Under the pieces are notes generated by a model. The model was not told the origin of the DNA. It worked only from the letters and a program-made list of their open reading frames with translations, and searched no databases. The position numbers were made by a program, and so were the translations under genes. From Helicoverpa zea (taxonomy: Eukaryota > Arthropoda > Insecta > Lepidoptera > Noctuidae), in NCBI RefSeq assembly GCF_022581195.2, contig NC_061475.1:8432001-8496000 (forward strand): a stretch of DNA of 64,000 nt, given 5' to 3'. Below are positions 13,201 to 27,600 of this stretch, one piece after another (position 1 is the first letter of the stretch; each line of letters starts with the position of its first letter).

Positions 13201-15600
13201 AAATTCTTAGATTTTTAGAACTTGGGAAGTAAAAGTTATAACCAGTTTTGTTTTTTAAGGTTATGTACTACAGTGTACCCATGTAAGTTGTTTTAGCTAG
13301 GTACATAAACATTGTTATGGTAATGATAAAATAAATGTTCTACCTAGCTTGTCTCTTAATCTTGGGTGTGTTTTAGGTAGGTACGTACAATTAGGTAAAT
13401 AGATAGATAGATAAGGATCGTACCCACTCAGTAGAGTGCATTTAGGAGATACCTGTCCAGCAGCGGACTGCAACAGTTTGATAATGGTCAAGTTCTCGGG
13501 TTTCGAGTGTGGTATAATAAAACAACTTTGTTTTTGTAGGAATATACATCTATTTTATTGTTCTTATAATTATTTAATCTATTCTTAGTATTATTTCATC
13601 AACATAGAAACTCATGTGCCCAGACCAAGAACAACTACTTGCAGATCATTCAAATATTTGTTCCGTGCGGCAAACATGGTCAGCAGGTGTTATCTGGAAA
13701 ATATTTAAGTGATTTTGAGTATGATTCAACATTGCTTTAAATAACTATTTTAACAGTGTTACACAAACCAAGTTAGGCAAGTAAACAATACATGTAAGAG
13801 ATCACTTATATGTTTGTTAATGTACAAACACAACAATGATCGTGTACAGGACAAACTGTAAATATTTTTACAACCACAACAATGTTTGTTATTTTTTCAA
13901 ATAATGTTAAGATTAATTTTAAGTACATTCATATTATTTTAGTATGAAATCGTGTAGTTTATATGGTGAGTCTACTTTTTAACACGTAAAGGTTCAGTTT
14001 AACATTTTAAAGCACGTACTCACACACAACACAAGTAATAAAGCGTCCTTTCGCGAAAGTACTATCAACAGATAGAGTACGGAGGAGCAGTTCCTCGACT
14101 CAACGTAAAAATGACCAGATAATTTGCTTAAATTGCTCAGATGCAGTAACAAACCACAATCCAAAACAACAGCAAAGAACTGAACAGACACTGACAGACA
14201 GAGACTAGACTCTGAAAGATATCCGTTACCTGTCAATAAAATAATTGCCAATACAAAATAAAAACATTGATTTTGAAAATAATTTATATAATTAAATTGT
14301 TAATTATTAAGATAGTATGCAATAATTATTCATTTTAAGGTAGAATATGTAATTGGTTAATTATATTTACTGTTATTTCTATGTTTAAATAATTATTTAT
14401 CATTTCGAGCCTCGTGATATTTTACAAATGGCAACTTCTAAAAACAGAACTACGTTTAGTTGCGTTTAGTTTAAGATTATATTACGTTTAATTACTTGAA
14501 TCTTTTAATTGGTATAATTAATTAATCCGGAGTTCTAAAAATACTACACTAACATGAAAATAAATGACTTAGTTGCCTTAATAATTGGTACAAATTCTAT
14601 AACTGAACAACGACATAAATATGCGGTACGAAATCTGCCATTCTCCTTTTAGTCTTAAAATCTGCATTAGGATCCAAGCTTAAGAATAAGTAAGATTAAG
14701 ATACCTACTGCAGACTAAACAGTCGGCCGATAGTTGACAGATGTATCGCAAAACAATATTAAAAAGAAAATCTTGATTCTAATCAAAGTTTTCAGTCGGT
14801 CTAACACCGGCTGAATACCTAATCTTTGTAATGTGCGTAACCATTTATCTTCATATTGATTTATGAGCCCAAACAAACTATCAGCCGACTAAAAGTTTGA
14901 CGTGTACTTATACTCTAATGCCCATTTTCACCAACAAATCCCTAAAGGACGATGGGCGTTTTGGTACCCTGTCCAACAGTGTTGATTTTAGTACCATTGC
15001 GTAGGTCTTGGCAAGGCAAAAAATGTTTACTATGACGATTAGTCCCAAATCCTTGTCCATTTCGCGTGGCATCGACTAATAGAATGTGTAATGTTCATAA
15101 ATCGTCAAAGTAGATGTAGTTCTTAAATCCAACTGTATTGAATAATTCTTAGAATGTTTGCCTGCCCACTGCTTTAAATAAAGACTGTGCAAAACCTTTG
15201 CAGTTCACGCAGAACTAGCTTATGTATTTGATGAAAGTCTTTCAGTATCTACAATCAATTAAAGTTGAAAAGTCAGAAGACGATGTTTACATAGTACATA
15301 TTACGACTCAATCTTGCTCCTCAAGAGGTGCTGAGAAAATGATGAATTTCTTCTTAAAAAAAGATGAATAGAAATGTTTTGAACTTTCGTCAAATCAGAT
15401 GACGATTGTGTTTCCGTAGTAAGACTCCATAGACTATTACAATCTTTAGATTATAATAGAGTGTATCTCAAACAATGTAAGATATGCAGCCAGCCTTTTG
15501 GGCACGATCCCAGCTGACAGCGATGCGGATGAATATTTTGATACTTAGTTTCCCTATAATAAGATCATTTTGTAAAACTATTGAATAAAATTGTTAAAAT

Positions 15601-15632
<32 letters not shown>

Positions 15633-18600
15633 AATAATGTAAGATATACAAGGTGTTGATTTGCATTTGTGCCATACTTCAAGAGGAGGTCATAAAATAC
15701 GTAAATAATCGATTGGAATTACAGTGGACGGGAAATAGCTAATATGTACTGCTTTTTTTGTTATTGTAATGTCGTAGTATTTCAGAAGTAATCCAATTTT
15801 ATGAATGAAAATTATGAATAATCGTTGCGTATGCTTTGTGTTTGCGTTTGTGTGAGGGCGCAGCACGGTTTTAAGGCCAGTAACACTCGCGTCAAGTTCA
15901 AATACGGCTAGATGACGTTGACGGAATTCCGAAAAAAAAAAAAATACGTACCAATTTTCTTATTGATTTGGGTCGAGAATCATTAGCATAATTACGTTCT
16001 TGACTATGGCACGGATGCAAATCAACAGCTTGTATATTAACTTAGTTTAAAATTATTACACTGACGACATATGCCTCTTAATGATTTTGCATATATGGAT
16101 GACATACTTGTTGCTATGTCGATTCAATTTTTATCGTCACTCGGATCGGACAGCTAATTGAGGCAAGCCCCATAGTTTTTATTATTCTTCACGTAAATAC
16201 CTTTCTAATGATATATCATACGTTACTGTTGGAGCGGGTACCAAATCCCATACAAAGTGCCCATTGTCCTTTAGGGATTCCCTGAGAGCATTTACGGAAC
16301 ACTTAATAAGAATTTCGTTTTCACCAAAGTTTAGGTGTCCCTTATACATAGTTATTTATGTCAAAATTGGGAGAGCCCTTATTCTAAGTGGCACTTAGAT
16401 TAAGAGATTGTTGGTGAAAACGGGCATAAGAATACTAGCTATTCTACAAAATACATTCAAGCGTTTAGACACTTAAAATCCATTTTATTATTTAAATCTA
16501 GTTTTTAAGTCCAATTTCAAGCTTTCATTGGCATCATTTAAGAAAATGAGGTCTAGGTATTGTTTCGGGGAACCTACTTTTGTACTTAACATTATAGTAT
16601 AAGCGAAATATCAGACTATATTTTATTTTCAACAAATTCTTGTCTAGAATATTTAGAACTTTGTTTTGATGTTAAAATCTTATATTGAATATTATACTTT
16701 CTGTCAGGATACTATTTAATATTAAATATTTTGAGTTTGTAATTTTACTAATTTGCGTCAAAATCACTGAACATATTTTCCTGAACTTAACAGTAATATA
16801 GCTGCTACATCTGAATTCTCGAAGATTCTCGAGAAATGAGTTTACCCGAAAGTAACAGCTTTTTTATTCTCTAGAAAAAAAGGCAAACCTGAAAGAAGCA
16901 ACTACTTTTAATACTATTTCAGTTATACCTAAAATACTAATTATAATACTTAGAAGGGGGAGGCCTATGTTCAGCAGTGGACGTCCTATGGCTGAGATGA
17001 TGATGATGATGACTAATTATAATTTAATTTCGCTTACACATGATACTTCTACCGTGCCCCACAAATATAGAGTAAAAAGCCCGCTAAAAAGGCGTAGTCT
17101 GCTTAAAAAAAATATCCAAATTGTGGCGGTTTAAACCGGTATAAACTAGTTTAGCCTCGGGTGCTTGGTAACAAAGTTGTGTAATACACTTTTCTACAAA
17201 GTAGGTAATTTATTCGGCTCGCTATTATAATTTTTGGTCCTATTAGTGGAAAGAATGTTTCCAGTATGTTTTTAGAGTACATTTTCTGTGATGTTTTTAA
17301 TATAGAGTACGTAAAGGTATATTAAAGTTTATATGGGAAATGTGTCTGCTATTATCTAGTATCTACTTAGGTTTAAATAAGTTTTTTTTATTCAGTTTAT
17401 TGAAGACAAGCCGTTTTCAAATTTTTTTCAACTACAGATCGGATTTGAAAAATTCAAGAATTTAGTAGTTGCAGAGTTTGTAGAGCACATACAAAAAACC
17501 TCTTTATTTATTTATTGATTTAACCATTCATGCACCGTAAACACATACGAAAGAAGTAAAAACAACATAAAAGTTCAAAGGCTTATTTCTAATGAAATCT
17601 CTTCCAGCAGACCCGTAGTCGGCGTATTCTTTATTAGTGTAAAAGGCTTCAAACTTCGAAAACCGTATTGTAAAATAATATTATTTGTGTTGCAATTCAT
17701 TTTTCGAGTTTACCTCCTCGATTTTGGAAGCCGTTTTTGAACACATTGTTTTTCAGAACAACCGTGATTTTTCTGCCATAAAACTGTCACTAACATACAC
17801 CACAAAACTATTTCCATGCAAAAATCTTGTCAACCTTCGTTCCGTTACTATATTATGAAAAAATGATCAAAGAAATATCCATATTTTAGACAACAGAGAT
17901 TACTGAAACGGTAACTGTTACAGCCCTTTTATCGTCCCACTGCTGGACACAGGCCTCCTCTCACACGGAGAAGGATTGAGCATTAATCACCACGCTTGCT
18001 CAATGCGGGTTGCTGCTTTCAGACTATATAGTCCAGGTTTCCTCAAGATGTTGTCCTTCATCTTTTTATCAGCCATTGGTGTCCAAGATATACTTAGAGA
18101 GTACATACAAACTTAGAAAAGTTGCATTGGTACTTGCCGGAACTGAAATCGAACCCGCGCCCACATACTCGAGAGGTTGGTTTTTTACCCACTAGGCCAA
18201 CACGAATTCGAACAGAGATTAAAACCACAGAATTCATCAAGCAAGATATTTTCACGTCAGTCAAATATAGCCATTGTTATGTTACATCTTTACTTGTGAC
18301 CAAAATAGGATTTTAATTAAGTGTCAATCATTCTAAAAGCCAATGACTGTGTTTCGGATTCGGAACTGTAGGTCTCGGCTGTCATTGAACATCCTTGACA
18401 GTCGTTACGGGTAGTCAGAAGCCAGTAGGTCTGACACCAGTTTAATCACGTGGTATTGGGTTTCCCGGGTAACTGGGTTGAGGAGGTCAGATAGGCAGTC
18501 GCTCCTTGTAAAGCACTGGTACTCAGCTACATCCGGTTAGACTGGAAGCCGACCCCAACATAGTTGGGAAAAAGCTTGGAGGATGATGAAGATGATGCAT

Positions 18601-21600
18601 TCTAAGAGCAGCTCCACAATAGAAGATTTTGACGCATGGCAAAAAACATGTCGCATAGTTCCTAATGTCATCGTTTGATTTGTTAGTTTTCATTTGTTTG
18701 TTCAAGTTAAAAAACTGAGCGCAAAATGTACTAATGTGAAAGTGTTGTTTAATAACAAGATATGATGTCGTCATAGAGAAGTCTTGGCTGCAGGTACAAG
18801 TATCTATTGAGATTTCCCAAAATAGTGAACAAGATTTTTGACGGGTAAACTGCAAATTATTTTTATTTTATTTATAACTTTAAATTAATTATTCCTTTTT
18901 TCAAAATGTCGGCAGACGCAGAAGAAAAGTCCTAAAAAAATCAATGTATGTTCAAATGTTTTTTTCATTCTATTGTTCATTCATATTCATGTCGTTTCAT
19001 TTCCATATCTAATGAAAGAAGCAAAAAAATATTTGCACGTTTCAGAAAACTGAATGCAAAATCTCCCATTTTAATCATCCCATTCTGTCATTTATAGTTT
19101 TACAGATAGTTATTAAAATTTTGATGAGCCACCCTATTCATTGCTTAAGAATGTAAATAACATTTCATTAATATTCACTCTAAGAGTACACTGCAAACTT
19201 TTAGTCGGCCGACACAGTTTGAGCTCATAAATGAGTATGAAGTTATATATATGGTAGTACGCACATTACAAAGATCAGGTATTTAGCCGACTGAAAACTT
19301 TGATTGGAATCAAGATATTCTTTAAAAAAAATTGCCAACCACCGGGTCAACTGTCGGCCGACTGTTTATTGTGGAGTGAGGTACTTTTCTTTTTTTTTTC
19401 CGACGTCAAAAATCATCAAATGACCCCTCCCGCTGTGGGTTAGCAGCGGTGAGGGAGTGTCAGACTCTTACTGACTAAAAACCGTCGTGTTCAGTCCTAG
19501 GCCTTTTATGTACCAGGGCCGCGGTATCTCTTTCGAACAACCAAATAGACTAAAAGCAGTCAAACCCAATTCAAAAAGGGCCTATATTAATGTTGACTCA
19601 GTTTACGGACCTTCAAAAAACTCAGCAGCATTTTGACGTTATTAAAAAATCCAGAGGGTCTTTATGTTGTGAATAAAAAATGAAACGATTTTGAAATTAA
19701 ATGCTTAAAGGTCGAGTGTGAATTTAAAATTAGGAATGGACCCTTTTTTATGGTGTTCAGTGTATGAAAGTTGACGGTTGAAAAAAGGGGTGACCATCAG
19801 GCGAAATGTTGACAAACAGACTTTTTGGAAACAGGGTACCCACAACGGGATTTATCATCTGGATTGAATGGGTTTCCAAAAACAAATTTGGTTCTGTCAA
19901 GGCTGTGAAGCTTTATATATGTGTATATCTATGGCTTATTCCCTTTGAAAGTGTGACTGTGTATATGGAACCATGCCATATTAGAATTGTAAATAATAAA
20001 TTGCTAAGACTAAGTATTCGTGGTATTCTTTCGTATTCTATAAAAGCCCCCAGCTCACTGGAGACGTAACCGTCCGCCGATAGTTGTTATATGTAGTTTT
20101 CAAATCAATTTCATTTGATTTTTATTTTTTTGTTTATGTATATTCAGGTTGCGTAAAAATTGCGAATTACTTATTTTTCATAATAATATTGTACTGTGCT
20201 CCAACAGCAAAAAAAAATATCAACATCAAATAAGCAATAAAAAATATATAAACTTAAATTGCCCACCTTTTCATACACTACATATGACTATGAAATTCAA
20301 CAATCACAAAATAAAAATGAGATACATAAATAAAATAAAAAATACAATAAAAAAAGTTTCATTTCAAACTAAGTGTGTTTTTTTTGTATTTTGAACGAGT
20401 CTCAGTATAATTGTATGCCATAAAAAAACTATGAACAAAGAAATTAAAGTAGTTATCTGGCGCCAAACAGACTGAAATACAGTACTCAAATGTGTCATTT
20501 CGAAGTCCAAAAAATATTTAGATAAAATGGTTTTGTAGATTTTTCTTTGAGTTAAAAACTTATGAGTCTAATAAAAGAGTTCAAGAGCTTAATGGGTAAC
20601 TTATATTTTTTTTAACAGACCTCGGGTTTTTACAAAAAAATGGTGTTAAATAATATTTTGATTCTAGTCAGTTTTCAAATTGATTTGATACCGGCTATAT
20701 GTATACCTAATCTTTATACTGATTTATGAGCCCAAACAAACTATCGGCCTACTAAAACTTTGCAAAACTACTGAACTTATTTCTTTAAATGAAATCTGGA
20801 TCAGATATTTTAGGATCTCGGATACGCTACACATTTCATCTGGTACCAGGAAGTGGTTCTCCCAGAGCGTGAGTGAAGAAAATTGCTATGTTCAGTCTTT
20901 TTGTCATGACAGTCAGACAGACAGAATTTTTTCGCATTTGTAATAAGTATGGATTGATCGGAAAACTTTCCACACCTAAAAGAATACCTTTTTTCTTTTT
21001 TTCTCTAGTAGTTTTTTTTTCATGATTACATATCAAAACTTTTTACTCACCCAAAATATACCTAGATACCTTAAACACTTTACCAGTACAAAATATACTT
21101 CTACTTCAGCTACCTTCGACAAATAAGGCCTACTCCACATTATTGATAGCTCCTACTAATTAAGTCCGGCTGTCTCTAGAGAACTAGACTGTCGAGAAAA
21201 GCCTAATAAAATTAATTAGCCGAAATATACTGGTGTTGTCTAGCAAAATAAGTTTCTGCTACTTTTGTAGACATTTAGTGTGCAGTAAAGTTGGTTAATT
21301 ATTGTTTTTTCTTGTTTTTCGAGGGTTGAAAGAGTTTTTTGTGTTGGTATTGGTAATAGCCAGTTATTTACTTGATTATATGCCTGCCTATCTGGTGGCC
21401 TGAATGTGCATTTGGCGTAGTACCTAAACCTAACTGATAAATCATTGTATCTATTGTTGGAAATCAGATGAAAATCCGTGCAGTCGTTTTTGAGTTTATA
21501 CTGAACAGAACAAAATATATCGGTACTGGTGTCTTATACAGGTGTCTGAAGTTTGTTTTATATTATAACTATGTAGTGTTTTAGGGTGCGTCCACATCTG

Positions 21601-24600
21601 GCGAATGCGCCGCGAATGCGCAGCACGCGAGCCGATCGCGAGCTGTCCGCGAGCTGCGCGCGTGCAGTCACTGCAATAGTTCGGTGCGCCTCTTTAGCGC
21701 AACTCACGCAAGGCTCGTATAGAGCGCGCGAGCGGCGCGCGATCTGCGCGCAATCAGTTCTCGCCCTTACAGTTCCGTATATTGGCTCAGTACTATCGAA
21801 GATCGCAGACGTCGCGCGCCGCTTGCGCGCCGCTCGCGTGCGGCGCTTAGGTCGCGCGCGAGCTGCGCGCGGGCGGCGCAGAAGCGGCGCACGAACAAAA
21901 ATGCACGCGCGCAGCTCGCGGACAGCTCGCGATCGGCTCGCGTGCTGCGCATTCGCGGCGCATTCGCCAGATGTGGACGCACCCTTATATTCAAGAATAA
22001 AAAAGCAGTGTGTATTAGTCGTTTGTTGCAACCTCCTAACTTAACAGGAATACTGCTATAATAATAACTAGTAGTTTCAGGTAATTTATTGTTATTGCTA
22101 TAATATGTTTTTTTTAAAGCACTTTAACATATTAATTCTACATAATTACGCAGTATACATATGTAAATAAATCATCAAAATAAGCGATAAAACTAATCTT
22201 CATTTACACTATAAATTCAAATTAAAATGTACTGCACGTACTTGGTACAAGTTTCTCAATTTAGTGCTGAAATTTAAATTCAATTAAGTAGGTACAAATC
22301 TAATTAGCTACACCTGCATGCATATTTACGATCTACATGAGTTTAAAGCTACAATATAATAATTTTAATTACTTAATACATGTTTGTGCAGAATCTTGAC
22401 TAATATTAGTATGACAAAGTGAATATGTTTATTAATTGTGCAGGTTGCGTAGAATATTTTGAAAACCTATTAATATCTATATAATGATTATTAGTATTAT
22501 ACACGATATTATTATATAACACTGTTATTTTTTTTGTTTGTTTGTACCTCAAAAGTCTCCAAAACTACTTGACCGATTTGTCAAAATCTTTCATTGTTTG
22601 GAAAGCTACACTCTTCCTGAGTAACATTAACTATACCTATTATGTCCGGATAATATAGATTAATTTCAGTAGACTCACTATTGATCAAAATCATAAGAAA
22701 ATAAACCTACAATCTTTATAACATTATCAGTATATCGCAAGTATTGAAACACCCTTATATTAATGTAAGCGAAGTGGTTATACAGAGCCGATACGCCTTT
22801 TTTTTTTAACGACGTCAAAAATCATCAAATGACCCCTCCCGCTGTGGGTTAGCAGCGGTGAGGGAGTGTCAGACTCTTACTGACTAAAAACCGTCGTGTT
22901 CCGTCATAGGCCTTTTATGTACCAGGGCCGCGGTATCTCTTTCGAACAACCCGCAGGTGCACCTCTGTAGTCATTTAGTTCTAGCCGATACGCCTGCTGC
23001 CGACATCTAATATCCAAATGTCTCTTAAAGGTTAACGTATAATATCTACGCCATCATCATCTGCCTAGCCTGTTCCCAACTATGTTGGGGTCGTCTTCCA
23101 GTCTAACCGGATGCAGCTGAGTACCAGTGTTTTACAAGGAGCTACTTACTGTCTATCTGACCTCCTCAACTCAGTTCCTCGAGCAACCCAATACCCCTTG
23201 GTTAGACTGGCGTCAGACTTACGGGCTTCTGACTACTCGTAACGACTGCCAAAGACGTTCAATGACAGCCGGGACCTAGGTACAATTTAATGTGAACACA
23301 GAAACACAGTCATTGGTGTCCAAGATATACTTTTAAAGTATATATGCATACTTAAAAATTGCATTGGTACTTGCCTGACCTGGAATAGAACCGACACTCA
23401 TACTTGAGAGGTTGGTTCTTTACCCACTAGGCCACCACGACTTTTTTCATTCATCAAGCAACCCGATAACGATTGTTAAGACTAGTTGTCAGCGTTTTTT
23501 CGTAACTAATGCCAAAGATGTCATGAAAAAAACCTCATAATCATAAGAAAATATTTTCTTGAAGATACATAATATCGCAAGTATTGAAACACTCTTATAT
23601 TAATGTAACCGAAGTGGTTATACAGAGCCGATACGCCTGCTGCCGACATCTAATATCCAAATTGTCTCTTATAGGTTAACGTGTAATATCTACGCCAAAG
23701 AAAAAGATTATTTTGTGAAGAAAATGTGGGAGAAATGTGTCATGTTGTGGAGGATAGGTTAATTGATAGTTTTGTATGAAGTTAGGTATCTTATCAAGTT
23801 TTGCCGTCCATTAGGAATGGACATAAGGACTAAGTATTATTTTTCATAGTTTATCAAGTCACTAGCCATCGGTTTCACTTGCGTCCCGATAAACTACATT
23901 TACGTGCTCTTTGAAGCACGGGGATTGGATATTATAGGTACATGCATACAATTATGTATTTAAAACGAAATTGACCGTTTATGGAATTTACTATTTCTAA
24001 CGTGAAAATTAGTTTGTGCCATCAAAAGCGCACAATTTGAATACATATTAAACGTTGCTTTGATAAAAAACAACACACTTTCATAAACGACATTACAAGA
24101 TATTTATTCTTCACGTAGTCATAAACTTCAGTCTCAATTAAACATTAAAATAATTGAGCTAACTGGTCTTTAAGGCTTGGGTGCTTTTTCCCCAATTTCG
24201 TAAGAATTTATTCTAAAACACATAGAAAGTTGTGCAGGTGGGGTTTTAAAGGCTGACTTTTGCAAAATCGACTTTCGAGAAGTTCCCATCACCAGCTGAC
24301 TTTGAATAAATGAATTCTATCTTTAACACACCCTTCTTTCCACAGGTCCTTCATCACCAACGCCCCCCACATCATCGGTGAAGCCGGATCAGAACGAGCT
24401 GACAGTCACCTTTCCCCCCCTCGAGGATCTGTACAGCAATACTCCTGAGAAGCACTTCGGAACTGAGAACAATACTGTGGTGACGTCACAAACAGGATCC
24501 ACTGCGTTACTGCCGTGTGTTATCAGGAATATTGGAGATGGAATTGTAAGTAGTTGTTACATATATTTAGTTTCTTTTATTTACTTTAAATGTAAGAAAA

Positions 24601-27600
24601 GGCTGATGATGATCTAACACTATGTTTTAAGATCTAAATCATTAGCATTTTTGTTTTTCCACTGCACAGGCATCTTCTCAAACAGAGATGGAAAGTTGGA
24701 GTGTTAATCACCAAGCTGGTTCAAGGTGGATTGGTGATTCCTGATTCGAGAGGATTGGTGATTTAAAGTTCAATTTTTGTCCAAATGTTTGTGCACACCT
24801 GCTAGCTGTGGAATCACGCCGACACATACACGTTTTTCGTTTGCGAAGGAATGTGTGTGAACAATTTTGTTCCAAATAACCGGAAAAATCATGTCTGAAG
24901 TCATTTTCTTCATAATAAATGGGCAGCACAAAAAGGACAAAATCTTAAAACTTACACAACAATAAAAATCAGAACCAAGAAACTTAACCCCAGTAAACTA
25001 ACCCTATACATCAGAAACAAATCCAAATTCGGGCTTAAACGCCGGATTTTTTATCCCAGAAAATGTTAATCACACTTATCTAACCGTTGGCTTATTACTG
25101 GCTAAATTAATGAGTTGGCTATATTTAACCGCCAGAACCCAGCTTAGTTTGAAACTCATAAATTTTCAGCCATTTACATTCCGAAATAGAGTAGCTTTAT
25201 CGTAAAACTATATTTAGAGGGTTATTTAAGAGTTAGGGTAGGGAAAGGTTGTGGCGGTAGCGTGTAGCGGGGTTGTTTGAAACTATTAAATAGCGGATTA
25301 TTACTTTTCAGCGAATATTTTTTGGTCACGAAATGATTACGAACGACCAAAAAAGGCATTGCAGCCACATACATAAGTGTACTTAGTAAATAGAAGTAAA
25401 GGGACTTCTATACAGAAAAACTTAGCCGAGTACGTCTTATAAGGGACTAAGCAATGCTTCATCTCAAACTCATAGCTGGATTGACAAATAACAAAAGCAC
25501 ATTTTTGGGATTGCCGGAGGATATACCAATTGCACGATAAGGTTAATTTAAATCCAATACCTAAAGTTTGGGTCACCTGATTTACATACCTATTTTAAAG
25601 TAGAATTCAGTCAAATACTTTTGTGATGTTATGAATATTTAGACATCACTTAAATATGCATGCATGCCATACATACCGAGACTCTAGTTCATATTAGATA
25701 CAATCTTACTTATATTATAAATGTGAAAGTTTGTGAGAATGTATGGATGTATGTTTGTTATTCAATCACGCAAAAACGGCTGGACCGATTTGATTATTTG
25801 GTATGTAGATAGGTGGTACCCTGGATTAACACATAGGCTACTTTTTTCAACACACTACGCGGGCGAAGCCGCTGGCGGAAGCTAGTTATTTATATGTAAA
25901 AAAGTTAAAAATTAATCATCATTCCAACAGCTTAGTTTAACACCCCAACAGCCAAAACAAAATACACTAGCTTGCCAAAAACTCGACACACGTTATACCG
26001 AGTGTTGTCAAACCGGTTCAGAGCGGTTATAATCCTGTAAACGTCAGTCGCATGCGTCAGACCTGTGACGTCACGGGTACACTAATGGAAGGTTGTTTGT
26101 TTTTTTTTTGTGGAAACTAGTTTCGGTCGTTTTTTGCGGTTTGGTTTGTTTTTTTTTAATATATTTTGTTTTGAACAAGAGTAGTAAATATGGTAGCGGT
26201 GATAAATAAAGGTGTAGGACTGTAAGAACTAATGGTAAAGACGGGTCAGGCTTAAATGACGTCAAAAAAAAAATAAGAAGTATTTGCAATATGCAATGTC
26301 TGTCAATCTTGTTTTTTTTTTAGAAATTTCTGTACAAAAAAGAAAACTCTGTTTTACTGAGACATTACCTAAAAATCATTACCTAAATGAAAATCGTCCT
26401 ATTTTTCTTTATTAAAGAGTTGGTCAAAATTAACCTAAAACAACCCTTTTTGCCAGTTTCAAAAGTCATTTGAATCCATCCTCTGAGTCACTGAAAGCGT
26501 CACAATTTTTTAAACCGCTCCGCTTATCATTCTCCAATGTTACACCCGCTATAGTTCGGCCATTCAGAGAATGCGTTCCTGACACGTCGCGATTGAACTG
26601 ACGACGTAACTTTGCAATGGCGTTGCAGTTACGATAAAAATATTTTTGCTGGTTGTTTACCGTTTTAACAATTGAGGAGCATTAAAACAACATTATTATA
26701 TCAATAATCAATGAATGTAGTTACGTCGTCAGTTCAATCGCGACGTGTCAGGAACGCATTCTCTGAATGGCCGAACTATAACAACAAGACCTAACCCTTA
26801 CGGTTCGGGATAGAAGATGTACGGTAGCAATGGCTCAGGTGCCAACATTTTGGAAGAATTGAAATATTGTCAAAAGCCGGAATCGAACTGTCACCCAGGC
26901 GAATGGTTTAGACGCTATCTGAGAAAACTTGGCGTTTTGCTCAAGCAGGTGCACTGACAGTCCTATTACTCTAAAGTAGAGGTACTGCTTTAGAGAACTG
27001 TTTCCAATATTCGACCTATCTTTTCATTTTTACATTAGCTTCATAGAAGTTCCTGATACAAAGGACAACATTCATTTCGTACCCAAAACTGAAAGTGCCG
27101 GCCAGAAGAAAAAAATTGTGGATTCTTGTAGAGAATAATGCCCTGAAGATTTTTTACTATTACAAGAATTGTCTACAATTAACCCCCAGGCAGCTATTTG
27201 ACTTTGAAAATACCAAAAAATCCCACAATGTTTGGTGCATTACATTACGGCCATTAACTGGAGAAGCCAGCCGCTGCCTTCAAACGACTCCTGCCCGACC
27301 TGGGAAGTCATCAAATGACCCCCCTCTCGTTATGGGTAAGTCTGACTCTTACTGACTCAAACCCATCATGGGGAAACCAAGGCCGCGATAATCCTTTCGA
27401 AGAATCCCGCAGCCCCAATAGGCCTTGTCCCCGCAAAAATATCGTAGGATTCTTGTCGAGGATGCCCTGAAGATATTTTCTGTTATAAGGAACGTCTTCG
27501 GTTAACCCTCAGACTGCTATTTGATTAAAAGTGTGAGAACCGTGAATAAAAAATCTATACTTGAATGTTACGGCAAATAACGTCCACAGTGTTTTTATAA

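Larger units (their letters stand above)
14919..16426. mobile_element. PIF/Harbinger-like element with TAA target duplication, about 1.5 kb, non-autonomous
   Basis: Termini TGCCCATTTTCACCAACAAA and its complement TTGTTGGTGAAAACGGGCA are inverted. TAA flanks both ends (14916-14918 and 16427-16429), as in PIF/Harbinger. A second inverted pair (TCCCTAAAGGAC near 14940, GTCCTTTAGGGA near 16268) lies inside. There is no transposase ORF. A second element is nested at 15647-16034. Confidence 0.7.
1249..24345 (+). other. Intron 1 (23.1 kb, phase 1)
   Basis: GT at 1249 and AG at 24344-24345. Its identified contents are listed separately. Parts where I recognise nothing beyond AT-rich sequence are about 2500-2980, 3060-3850, 7470-8560, 9700-10160, 11730-12290, 12480-13010, 13330-14700, 16430-16940, 17020-17900, 18600-19180, 19550-20045, 20770-21580, 21990-22520 and 23700-24345. 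Confidence 0.85.

Noticed and set aside
18523..18855. 110-codon minus-strand ORF
   Set aside because: Its end is antisense SINE A sequence, and the rest shows no family resemblance.
21558..22044. ORFs of 152-157 codons on both strands
   Set aside because: They are produced by the CpG-rich palindromic TIR element at 21584-21984, are Arg/Ala-rich and mirror each other; no domain or splice context.
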